Source of the DNA: Siderastrea siderea
Lineage: Eukaryota; Cnidaria; Anthozoa; Scleractinia; Rhizangiidae
Assembly: GCA_964030785.1 (NCBI GenBank)
Contig: OZ034971.1
Location: 32,245,804 to 32,309,803, forward strand
Direction: 5' to 3'
Length of the DNA stretch: 64,000 nt
Position numbers and translations under genes: made by a program
Notes under the pieces: model-generated
Told to the model about the DNA's origin: nothing
Seen by the model: the letters and a program-made list of their open reading frames with translations, nothing else
Database searches by the model: none
In this document: in pieces, positions 54,793 to 64,000 of the stretch
How the letters are laid out: every line of letters starts with the position of its first letter
Numbering within the stretch: the first letter of the stretch is position 1

Positions 54793-57300
54793 ATCGCTTC
54801 ACTTCCGGTCAAGCTTTTCTGAGCCAGGATTGCATCTGGGTGTCCTGTGGAAAATGCGCCCAAACTTTTACAATTCAATGAGAGAACGTGCCTTCTGGAG
54901 GAACATCTTTCATTTACTGGCTTTCTGGAAAGGGAGACTCAGATATTCAAAAAATCTGGAATCGTGAAGAATATTTCTACGCCTTCTACGGGTTAAATTG
55001 TTACAGGTTTCATGGGAAATCTATGTTTTCGGGGAATTTCTCAGGATATATACAGTGACACTTAAATTATATCGAAGCTTTCGCATTGAGGATGACAGCG
55101 ATGCTTTTTGTACGCGTTTCCGAGGCTTCAGAGCTTTCCTTGAACTCGTGGAAATCATTGACATTTTTGGGGAACTTGTGCGCTCAAAGCGACAACCAAA
55201 AGTTTGCGGCGATTGTTGAAAGCAGAGACATAGTAAGGTGTAAATGTGGATTCATCTTTTTTTCTGATGTTTCTTTCAGCTAGTTTGAAAATATTAACAG
55301 ACTGAGTGAACTGGATTGGCTAAAAGGAACGCAACCCAAGTTTGAGTTGAAGATTTAATGAAAAGTTGAATTCTGAATTTAAATTTTAAGCTTCAAACAT
55401 GAAGTCCATGCGTTGTTTCTTGAGTGTTTACAGCTACCTACCAACCTATACCCTCCAAGCAACACTTTAGAGATCTTTAGTCCTCTGGTTTGTTTCCCTT
55501 GATAAAATGTAGTTTAGGGGGGCATAATATAGTCAAGAAACAACGCATAGACATCATTTAAAAAGGTACGTACATTTCAGTTCAGTGGTTGTTTCTGTAC
55601 AATTTTGATACGAAACTCAGGACAAATCCCATACAATTCCTAAAATTTTGACTGTGAGGAGTCCTGTTGTGAGCCTGGGTGCCCTGTGATGTTATCCACG
55701 TCCTTTCTTGACGAAAGCGCAACATAAGCAGCTTAATTAAGTGTTTTGCCCATCTTTGTGACAAGCTTATTTCAGGGAATGAAGTGCTTTGTGCCTTTGC
55801 GAATGTTGCAAGTGAAAACCATCAACCATGGGAAAAGCATGGGGTGATGTGTTGTACGCACCGGCACTGCCTCTCCGAGGTGGTGTTTGTTTGAACTGCT
55901 GTAAATCAAGGTGGACACAGAGGAGGGACATTCTCTTCTCGTTAGTATCAGTGGTATTATTTATTGAGTTGTATTGTTTGTGTTTGTATTGACTCCGGGC
56001 GTTGCTGGAAGAATTTGACAATTGCCTTGAAAACAGTTTTTAAATCGCTCAGAAACAATATTGTTTAAATCTACGGAATCCAGACTTTTCTGCAGCAGCT
56101 TGGTGACGTATTGAAATAGCCTCATTCCTGCACGTTTGTGAACGAGGTTAGCCTTGGGAGGATGGCTTACATCATTACATATAACCCTTTCAGTCCCAAG
56201 AGTGCTTAGAATCAAAATTCAAGACAAATCCCAAATTTCATGTTGTAAAATACTAGTACCATGTGAAAATAGTACCATGTGAAAGTACTGCTTAAGAGGA
56301 TTCGTTTGAATGGTCACATCATAGGATTTCATCCAGAGAAGATAGAATCGCCTTTAGTTAATGTCCTCCTAACTGACTCTGGGAGTGAAAGGGTTAAATT
56401 GCTGAAGGTTCGAAGAAAGACAAAAACTGGCGAAATAAAGCTTTTCAAGGGATACTTATTTTATTATTGCGAGGGAGAATAATGTCCCAGGGGTAAATTA
56501 TGGGACTTGTAACATAATGTCCAGTACTTATGCAGTACTGTTTCAAATATGCATTGGGCCATAATATTAAACATATTGATTTTTGTTAACTCTTGGCGTG
56601 TATCTTTTTTTTGCAAACTGGCGGCCTATTGATGAAGCGGAGGTACCTTATTATCCTATTGTTTTTATGCGGAGAGTACCTAATTACCATAGCTGATACG
56701 TTGGGCATCTGCGTAAAAACAATAAAACGAGGTGGTAAACTCTGCTCAAATAATGATCAAGTCATCGAATTTCCGTTTCTGTTTTGTCCGATGCTAATTA
56801 GGTGTCCTCTTTGCTAGTTAGGTACCCTCCGCATAAAAACAATAGGATAATGAGGTATTCACTTAAGCCTTAAATACTTTGCCACATACCACAGCGCCGC
56901 ATACCCCTACTCCGTATAAAGGGGAATATCTTCCCCCGGGCAGCGAAGTGTTTGCTTCGAATGTGCTGTTTTGTGACAGGAGGTTTGGCAGCATTTTGTT
57001 CACGATGCAGTGCTGTGTTTACCAAGCCGTGATACAAATTTCTCCAACAAGCTCATCAGAAATTACACACAAGATGGACTTGGGGCCCGAATGAATGAAC
57101 TCGACTTCGCGAATTCACGTGCATATGTAGTTTGTTTCCGTTTTAAAAGATATGTGCCCCTGTCTTTACAAACGCGAGGCAGCCGTCAACATAGTGGCTA
57201 AAAACTGGAGCATCACATCAATACAAGTGCCCTACTTAATTGAGGCTCACGATTTTTTTAAGGGAAGTCAATGCTAGCAAGAGCTCCGTTGTCGTTGCTA
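54793..57300 (+). other. UBR3 3' UTR of unknown length and intergenic DNA
   Basis: No further coding exon follows the TAG. An AATAAA occurs at 56434-56439, but it is 1.6 kb past the stop and cannot be tied to the transcript. The MITE at 56644-56857 lies here. Confidence 0.45.
56644..56857. mobile_element. MITE with TACCTTATTATCCTATTG ends
   Basis: TACCTTATTATCCTATTGTT then TTTATGCGGA on the left; TCCGCATAAAAACAATAGGA then TAATGAGGTA on the right. About 214 bp. Confidence 0.88.
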
Positions 57301-57385
57301 AGTGTTGGCTTATGACGGTTTTTGGCGGAAAAATGTCATATAGCTAAAATATTGTAATGTACAAAGCCTCATGCACAAGAACAAA

Positions 57386-59370
57386 TTTTCAGTGACAAAT
57401 GTTATTTGCTCGTGTAGGTGAGAGAATTTGTCAAAGTTTCACATGATAAATAAAAAGTGGCAGTCCAGTTTTCTTTTGTCAAAGAAATTCTGTCAAAAGC
57501 AAAAATTTGCTCGTGTTGATGGGTCATCGAAGAAACTTTGTAAAAGATTAATGGAGAGCTAGTTCCCAGATCCGCCTGACCAAGTGATTTAGCCGTTTCA
57601 GGCAATTTCTCTGTTTTTAGGAGCAATTTAACGAACAAGCCTGTATTTTCGATGCATTTTCCGAGGTACATGAGAAATTAAACTCACTATCTTTTTCTGC
57701 TCCTCGTTTTGAGCTGCATGTTGCAATAAAAGTACTGCTATCGAGTCACAGAAAAAAAAATCTAACTTGCCTTTACTGCACAAATGAGGCATGGATAAAA
57801 ATTTCCACTTATCTTGTGCAACTTCCTGCTTTCCCTCCTTAGGCGCTTGCTTCTCCGCTATACAATCATCGTCGCCGGCACACACTTAAAGACACGGGCA
57901 TCTTGTAGAACTTGAAACAGTTGCATTTTAATCTCTCTATTTCTTTTTCTACTCAAACCAAATTGCTTTCAAGGGCTTATTAAGAGCTGGGGATTGAATA
58001 TTATTTTCAAATGTTTGTCGAGCCTCTTCACATCACTTCTCTACAATAGCGAACGTACAACCTGTTTAATACCTCACAGCGGTCAAACGCAAGACGCGTG
58101 CGCAGTTCCTGCCATAATTTTACAGAGGAAAATACACACGAATGTTGAAAGTTTCCCTTTAACCGCAAACCTTAACGCCGTTTCTGAAAACTTAAGCTTT
58201 TTACATTAAGTATGTGTTGGAAGTGGAGTAGCTGTCATGCACCAGTTTTGGCGGCGTGAAATTCGGTTCGCCGGAACATGTTGTACATCGTTTTGATACA
58301 AACTTCGCGCTCGTAAACTATTCAAACTTCAAGGCTTTGAAAGACCGCAAGTGAAGTAGCTTTTTGCGTTTGATCGCTGTGAAGTTTAATACAGCTATTT
58401 CAATAGCTCTTATTACAGTTGTCAGCGGTTTTGACATACAAACGAGGCTAATGGTCATTCTGCCTTGTATCACATGTTACAGACCCAAACAAAAGGAAGT
58501 TGGACCGCAGGCTCAACTGTAATAACAGCTATTGACGTTGTCGATTTTTAAACCGTCGGGTTTACGCAACAAGACCGAAAGGTAGTATGGGTAACTGTAA
58601 ATCTTGTGTGATTCGGCTGTAATTTCACGGTTGTCACAGCCATAGGATGGATGAAAGTACCATAAACACTTGTCTGTGTGATTTATTTTCTGTGGGGGTG
58701 AGCCATAGCCAAGCTTAGTAAATTTACTAATCAATTGCCCACATCACCTTGCGGTCCTATCGCATAGGTTTTGCGACAACGTTTTAAAATTGAAATAGCT
58801 GTATACAACTTTGTGGGATGCTTACGCGACAAGACCGAAAAGTAGTATGGGTAGATTGCAAGCCTTTACCGATTTGGCTGTAATTTCACGGCTGTCACTG
58901 CCACAGTTTGTTGGCTCCTGCTTCCTTGCGCCTTTCCGATTGCCAAACATTGCGCAACGTTGCAGTTGTACAATTTTCCCCCATTTCTCCTGTGTCCCGC
59001 CCCCTCAGGCTACTCCCGCCTCCCGTACCAGCCTCCTGCACACTTTTCTCCAGGGCTTCTGCCCGCCTGTCCCTCTTCCACAAAAGAATATAGTGAGTTC
59101 ACATGGACCATGAAAAATGGAGGCTCGCGCTGTTAAAATTCTTCTAAAAGCAGGGAAATTGCCAAAGACTGCTAAAGCACTTGGTTATACCCGAAAAAAA
59201 GCTCCAAGAAGATCTGGGTACTAATTTTCCTCAAATCTTTGACAAATTTTCTTTGATGATCCATCTACACGAGCAAATTTCTCATTTGACAAATTTTCTG
59301 TGACAAATGAAAATTGGCGTGCCAGTTTTAATTTGGCGTATGAAACTGACGAATTTTCTCATCAGAAAAC
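57386..59370. repeat. Two-kb structure with diverged inverted arms
   Basis: The left arm 57386-57630, read in reverse, matches the right arm 59118-59370 in order: GGGAAATTGCC, AAAGCACTTGGT, AGATCTGGGTACTA, ATGATCCATCTACACGAGCA, TTTGACAAATTTTCT. The arms are clearly diverged. The middle holds a MITE (58075-58381) and a direct duplication (58556-58640 and 58822-58902). A third relative of the arm lies at 32870-33055. It is probably an old DNA element, or two solo copies in opposite orientation. Confidence 0.65.
58075..58381. mobile_element. MITE family D, complete copy
   Basis: CACAGCGGTCAAACGCA at the left and TTGCGTTTGATCGCTGTG at the right; the interior matches 37848-38146. It lies inside the larger inverted-arm structure 57386-59370. 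Confidence 0.9.
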
Positions 59371-61036
59371 ACACCTAGCTATCATATTATCCTACATATA
59401 GACAGCGCACCAGATACTTCTACCAAGCTAAAATTCTGTCTCCCACTAATTATCAAACACTCTTAGGTTATTTAACGTTTTAGTTCAGTGGCCGATCCAG
59501 GGCGTATTTTTCATGGAAAGACTGGCAATTTTTACCAGGAGCAATAATCAACGCAACTGGGGACCGAGACCGTAGAAAGGTAACCATTCTGCTATCAATG
59601 TACTTAAAAAAAAACTGCGCCACCTTAGTAGACATCACAAGGACACCACACACTAGGGGACCACTTTACAACCTTGGTTGCAGAGGCAATTGCTTTAAGC
59701 GTACGCAGGAGGGGCCTTGTCTCAGAGACAAAACGATTTGGTATTTAATTAGCGGATTTTTTTATTTGGTCGCCGAGAGTTGACGCAGGAACAGTGAAAA
59801 AGAGGAAAGAGGCACAATACTGGTCTCATTAGTCCTTGTGAGTCAACCTATAATTTTAAACTAGTTTAAATTCGTGGACTTTCGTGGGGCAAGTTGCAAA
59901 GACTAATAAACTGTGGCGTCCTTAACTAGATGTTTTCGACAAAAATGGTTAGTTGACAAGAAGAAACTTGGTCCCCGCGACGAGTACTAGGGATTAGCCC
60001 CTTCGTGTGTGCCTACATTAATGCTTCATTTGTTAAAACGTTTATATTTTCAGACGTTTGGTTTTGACGAAATTTCAGTAGTTTTGATCAAATACCGGCC
60101 ACATAATATTTATTCCCTATTGTTTGGTTTGGCGGTGTCTTACTACATCTGATTTGAAATGCAGATTATTATTCATAACTGTTGATTATTCAGTTTTATT
60201 TCTCACGTTTACCACGGCGGAAAGTGAAATATTTGCGAAGAGTTATATGTGCCCCGAACTGTCTCTAATCGGCTTAGAAACTTTGACAACACTTTAAAGG
60301 GGAGCAATATTATGGAAACGAAGAGCTGTCATCTTCCTTATCGGTTTTCAAGTCAAGACGTTTTCGAACGTTTCCTTCTGAGCAACAGTTTGCGAACACG
60401 TGGCCATAATGTCCAACCTTCAAAAGTACAACCGTCTCCTAAAGTAAATGCAGCAACAAGTAGTTACCTTGTTTTACTGCTTAACTGTAATATTTATCCA
60501 AAAGAATAGACCGTTCTATTGCTAACCCCGGCTAGCTGGAACAAAAACTCGATTCCCTCGGTCGATCAGGTCTTGCAATCGCGGGCTACCTCGAACTCTC
60601 TTTATCTCGAACAATTTTTGGTCATCTTTGTATGTTGGAGACAGCGAGAGACTACTGACAGTCCAAGCTTTGCCCTCCGTTATACAATTTCCCCTTAATT
60701 GTCGACTTATTTTAAGGTACGCGAAATTCAGGTGACTGTTGTCAGTCGCTTTCTCGAAAGGCGCAATTCCATTCTTGCATCTTAGTCACAAGCAGGGAAG
60801 GGGGGTGGGAGGCGCTCAAACATATTAGTGACGGGGAGGTGCGAGGGCCTTTTTGGGATTAGCGACTACCGATTTGGTCCCCTTATTGGGTTGGAGATTT
60901 TCTGTTGGACTTATTTTGGGCAGAGAGATTTTGCTCAGATTTTTTTTGGGGGGGGGGGGGGGCGGTCGATAAAACGCATGCGTTCCTTAGGGTTCTCAAT
61001 TGATGTCAAACAATTGAATTAGTTTCGTTTGCAAAC

Positions 61037-61428
61037 TTAAAGGGCCAGTCTCATGGCGATTTTCCTATCTTCTTTGTCACAATTTTGATTAATTTATATC
61101 AAAGTACCTTGCTCACACATGAATTGCTTTTAGACCACCAAGGGGACAATATTAAATGAATTTTCAAACGAAAACAAGGCAAAATTAGTTTTTAGAGAGT
61201 TTATCTGAGACACAAGTGCAGAAACTTGAAAAATCCTGCCAGAAGTTTTCAATTCGGACGCCATTTCCATCCTGGCCATCCCTATCCAGACATACTTATT
61301 ATAGTTTCCATGTACTGGAGTACCTATTTTAATACTACTGGACCATTAGTTTTAGGCTTCTGTAGACAAAAAAGTGTCTTTTGGCTTTTCACAGTCATAC
61401 TAAAAATTGATGAGACTGCCCCTTTAAG
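61037..61428. mobile_element. MITE with CTTAAAGGGCCAGTCTCAT ends
   Basis: CTTAAAGGGCCAGTCTCATGG at the left and GATGAGACTGCCCCTTTAAG at the right; about 390 bp. The ends are similar in design to 22571-22938. Confidence 0.85.
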
Positions 61429-61613
61429 AAAGAAAAGTTGAAGCATAAACTGTCTCAGAATCTCTTGGCTTTTCATGCAGATAAAAAGGACTTTATCGGG
61501 GTAATATTTCTGGGCCTTTGGCCTTTTTTGGACCAGTTTTTGCTTAATGGGACAGTGTTTCATTTGCAAGTGGTAATCAGTCCAAGTTGGTTCTGAAATA
61601 GAATGTAGCTTTT

Positions 61614-61867
61614 AAGGCCTTTAGGTTTTAAGAGCCTGATTAAGATGCCCAAGATTTAACGTCAATTTTGAGTCTGGTTTCATGGCTTGACGACGTTGAT
61701 TCCTATAAATTCGTTTTGCCCTACTTTTTTATTTTGGCTAAAGGCCTTTAGGTTTTAAGAGCCTGATTAAGATGCCCAAGATTTAACGTCAATTTTGAGT
61801 CTGGTTTCATGGCTTGACGACGTTGATTCCTATAAATTCGTTTTGCCCTACTTTTTTATTTTGGCTA
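61614..61867. repeat. Perfect tandem duplication, 2 x 127 bp
   Basis: 61614-61740 and 61741-61867 are identical, beginning AAGGCCTTTAGGTTTTAAGA and ending TTTTTATTTTGGCTA. It contains no gene. Confidence 0.96.
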
Positions 61868-62067
61868 CTTTCAAACGGTGACGGTCGAGAGCTTACTTGC
61901 ATCATTCCTCAAATTATTCCTACCTCTCCTTAGGTAAATGCCAGGGGCAGGATGGAAAACCAATCAGAAAGGCCTTTACGTTCAACATGGCATTTTTGTA
62001 AGGGTGAGTTGAGCCCATTTACAGACGATGTCTTGAGTGTTATAATTCAAATCACTCCCTTGTTTAA

Positions 62068-62259
62068 CCCTTTAAGCCCCAATATCAATATGCATATTCT
62101 CCTTAGTGTTCTCTATATATTTCTTATGGTACTAGTTGGGAGAATTTGCAACAAATATTAAGACACTGCATTTCCTTTATTCTTGTTACCTGTATGTTTG
62201 ATCAAGTAGGAATATTGTAAGGAGAAATTAGATGCTTATCACTAATGGGGCTTAAAGGT
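62068..62259. mobile_element. MITE family A, copy with complete ends
   Basis: CCCTTTAAGCCCC at the left and GGGGCTTAAAGG at the right. The interior is GCATATTCTCCTTAG...TTCTTATGG...AGGAGAAATTAG. It lies in the intergenic region downstream of UBR3. Confidence 0.85.
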
Positions 62260-63126
62260 TAATTTGGTGGGTGTAGCCTGTGTCTACTCATACCCGGACT
62301 GGGCGTTTGGGAACAGGAAACCGGGGGTAGGTCAAGGATAGTCCCTCTGATTTGTAACTTCCAAGGTTAACTGAAGCTATGAGAATGAAACCCCGAAGAT
62401 AAAAAGTGCAAGTTTCTTTTCAAGTCTATCACCTTGGCATACTGCATTCAACAACCTTTAAAAATTAAGTCGTGACTTTCGGACAGTTCCTTAGTTGCAT
62501 CCGCTATTTGACAGCAAGTTGCTTTAAGATTTTTTCAAGTCAGGTTTCAAAGTTTGGTGCCTTCTCCTGGATATTTTTGCAGGTTATTGCCCTGATGACA
62601 TAATTCAACTCTTAACATTTCATGGGTAAAAATCCAGGAAGAGTATGATGCAAAATGAGGGTAGTTGAACACCCAAAGTGGGAGAGAAAGAGCAAAGAAA
62701 GCTGAAACTTTAGTCACACTAAAATGTTGTATCAAATGGTGTTTCTGAAAATATTTAGTGTTTTGCTGTGACTCTATTTTATTGATAACATTGTTTTCCT
62801 TGCACAGGACACGTTGAGGACGCTTTAGATGCCAGAATCCTTTCGGGCAAGAAATAATTGAATCAAAAGTACGCAAGAACTTAAGGTAGAGAAAATAATT
62901 TACTTTAAAAGAGCAGCAAAGAGGTTACCATAAATGCCTGCAGGACGGCTGCACTTTTTTAAAAAAAGCAATAAACGCAGCCATGTGTCCCTATGATACA
63001 AGCATTTGTTAACTGGTAAATAGTTCTTTTTGTTAAAACTCGTTGAGAAGGGCACAAATCGACAAAAAACACTAACACGAGAGGTAACGAAACCGTGGAT
63101 TGTCTGGCGCAAGACAGGCGAATAGA

Positions 63127-63475
63127 AATATTAAAATCAAAAGGTAGTGAAGTGCTAAAAAAGTTCTTTTCAAAGCCAAGCGTTTCGGACTTAGCCCTTC
63201 ATCAGTGGCATATGAGCGATTTTTAAATTACGCGTGACAACAACAGTTGTGTGAAAGAAAATATAACGTTTGTTGAAGAAGAGCACGCTCTTTGATAGAC
63301 GCACACGCGTGTAAATTTCAAATGAAAAAAAAAAAAAGGTTAATGTTCATCCCGCGTGGTCGCGCAGTTCTAAGCCTAGAAATGCGGCTAATGCCACTGA
63401 TGAAGGGCTAAGCCCGAAACGTTTGGCTTTGAAAAAAACTGTTTTGGCACTTCACTACCTTTTGTTTTTAATATT
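63127..63475. mobile_element. MITE with 80-bp inverted ends
   Basis: AATATTAAAATCAAAAGGTA and CAAAGCCAAGCGTTTCGGAC on the left are mirrored by CCCGAAACGTTTGGCTTTGA and TACCTTTTGTTTTTAATATT on the right. An A-tract and GC-rich spacer occupy the centre. Confidence 0.9.
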
Positions 63476-64000
63476 TTCATCTGAATTAGTGCCACGCAGT
63501 ACTGTAAACTTTTGTTCATCAATAGAAATATTTACTGTTTTGAAGTCTAAGGCATTTGTGTTAGGGGAGATTTTTTTGCGAATCAGTCGTTATGCGTATA
63601 GGGCGCAATTTATTTTCACGGGCAGCCGATGTGCAGGCATTGATCGGTAGCTAGAAGTTTCATTTTTAATGCGTACAGTGCAACGCCAGATATAATTAAC
63701 TTTATGATTCAAAACCATCAAACGTAATCAATTTTAATAGCAGAGAATGAACCTTTTATTTATTATGAAATCAAATTTCGGTCCTTTTCGTTCATGACTT
63801 GTCAGAGAAAATATTAAGCCATTATTTTATGTTGTTAAATCAAATTCTGGTGCTGTAGGTTTTCATAAGTAAACACGGTTAAAGAAACGAGCTACTAGGT
63901 CGTCCTTTGTTGTGGAAATTTGTCATGAATAACTAGGCGGTACGGAGGTGAAGACACGATTTTCCACTAAGTATTTTAAGCAGTTGTTGGTCCAAATTGC

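Larger units (their letters stand above)
59386..64000. other. Intergenic region without a supported gene
   Basis: Holds MITEs at 61037, 62068 and 63127, the 127-bp tandem and a G-run at about 60947-60962. Open frames are short and show no family motif. No rRNA, tRNA or CRISPR-like structure is seen. Confidence 0.55.

Noticed and set aside
56434..56439. AATAAA as the UBR3 poly(A) signal
   Set aside because: It is 1.6 kb beyond the stop with no supporting downstream element; the true site cannot be placed from sequence alone.
58811..59113. 100-residue frame with Pro- and Cys-rich sequence
   Set aside because: Lies within the diverged inverted-arm element and has no similarity to a known domain.

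Overview
This window is nuclear DNA from an animal, most likely an anthozoan cnidarian and probably a stony coral. Genes are split into many short exons by AT-rich introns. The one host gene is animal UBR3. The introns are packed with small inverted-repeat elements, tRNA-derived SINEs and LINEs of kinds common in coral genomes. The coral attribution rests on memory of those repeat families and is an inference. Nothing bacterial or viral was seen.

One host gene dominates. UBR3 (a RING-type E3 ubiquitin ligase of the UBR family) runs on the + strand from upstream of the window to a stop codon at 54790-54792. I could place 45 exons between 670 and 54792. Their phases agree at every junction and they give one unbroken frame of 1,867 codons plus stop. 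The visible protein starts in the last part of the UBR box. It continues through the long helical body, an S/T/P-rich and acidic linker with a UBA-like motif, an Arg/Lys-rich helix, the RING finger and the cysteine-rich C-terminal cap. The N-terminus, promoter and first exons lie left of the window. Two introns are unusual: one has U12-type AT-AC ends (15673-16624) and one has a GC-AG end pair (46169-46653).

The largest intron, between the RING exons and the C-terminal half, holds a 5.64-kb L1/Tx1-type LINE on the - strand (38570-44210). Both of its ORFs are open. It is flanked by a perfect 200-bp direct repeat. A second insertion, in the intron before exon 3, is flanked by a roughly 140-bp duplication that copies the exon 3 acceptor and its first 30 coding bases. 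Other introns carry foldback and MITE-like elements (several families with multiple copies), two tRNA-derived SINEs, a 5'-truncated CR1/L2-like LINE, a 37-bp minisatellite, a long CTAC tract and a tandem 190-bp repeat.

Region by region: 1-669 intron; 670-16831 UBR-box tail and N-terminal helical body (exons 1-14); 16832-22174 a 5.3-kb repeat-filled intron; 22175-34318 middle region including the extra helical and UBA-like segments (exons 15-27); 34788-37645 RING (exons 28-31); 37646-44450 LINE-bearing intron; 44451-54792 C-terminal half (exons 32-45); 54793-64000 3' UTR of unknown length, then intergenic DNA with inverted-repeat elements and no gene I can support.
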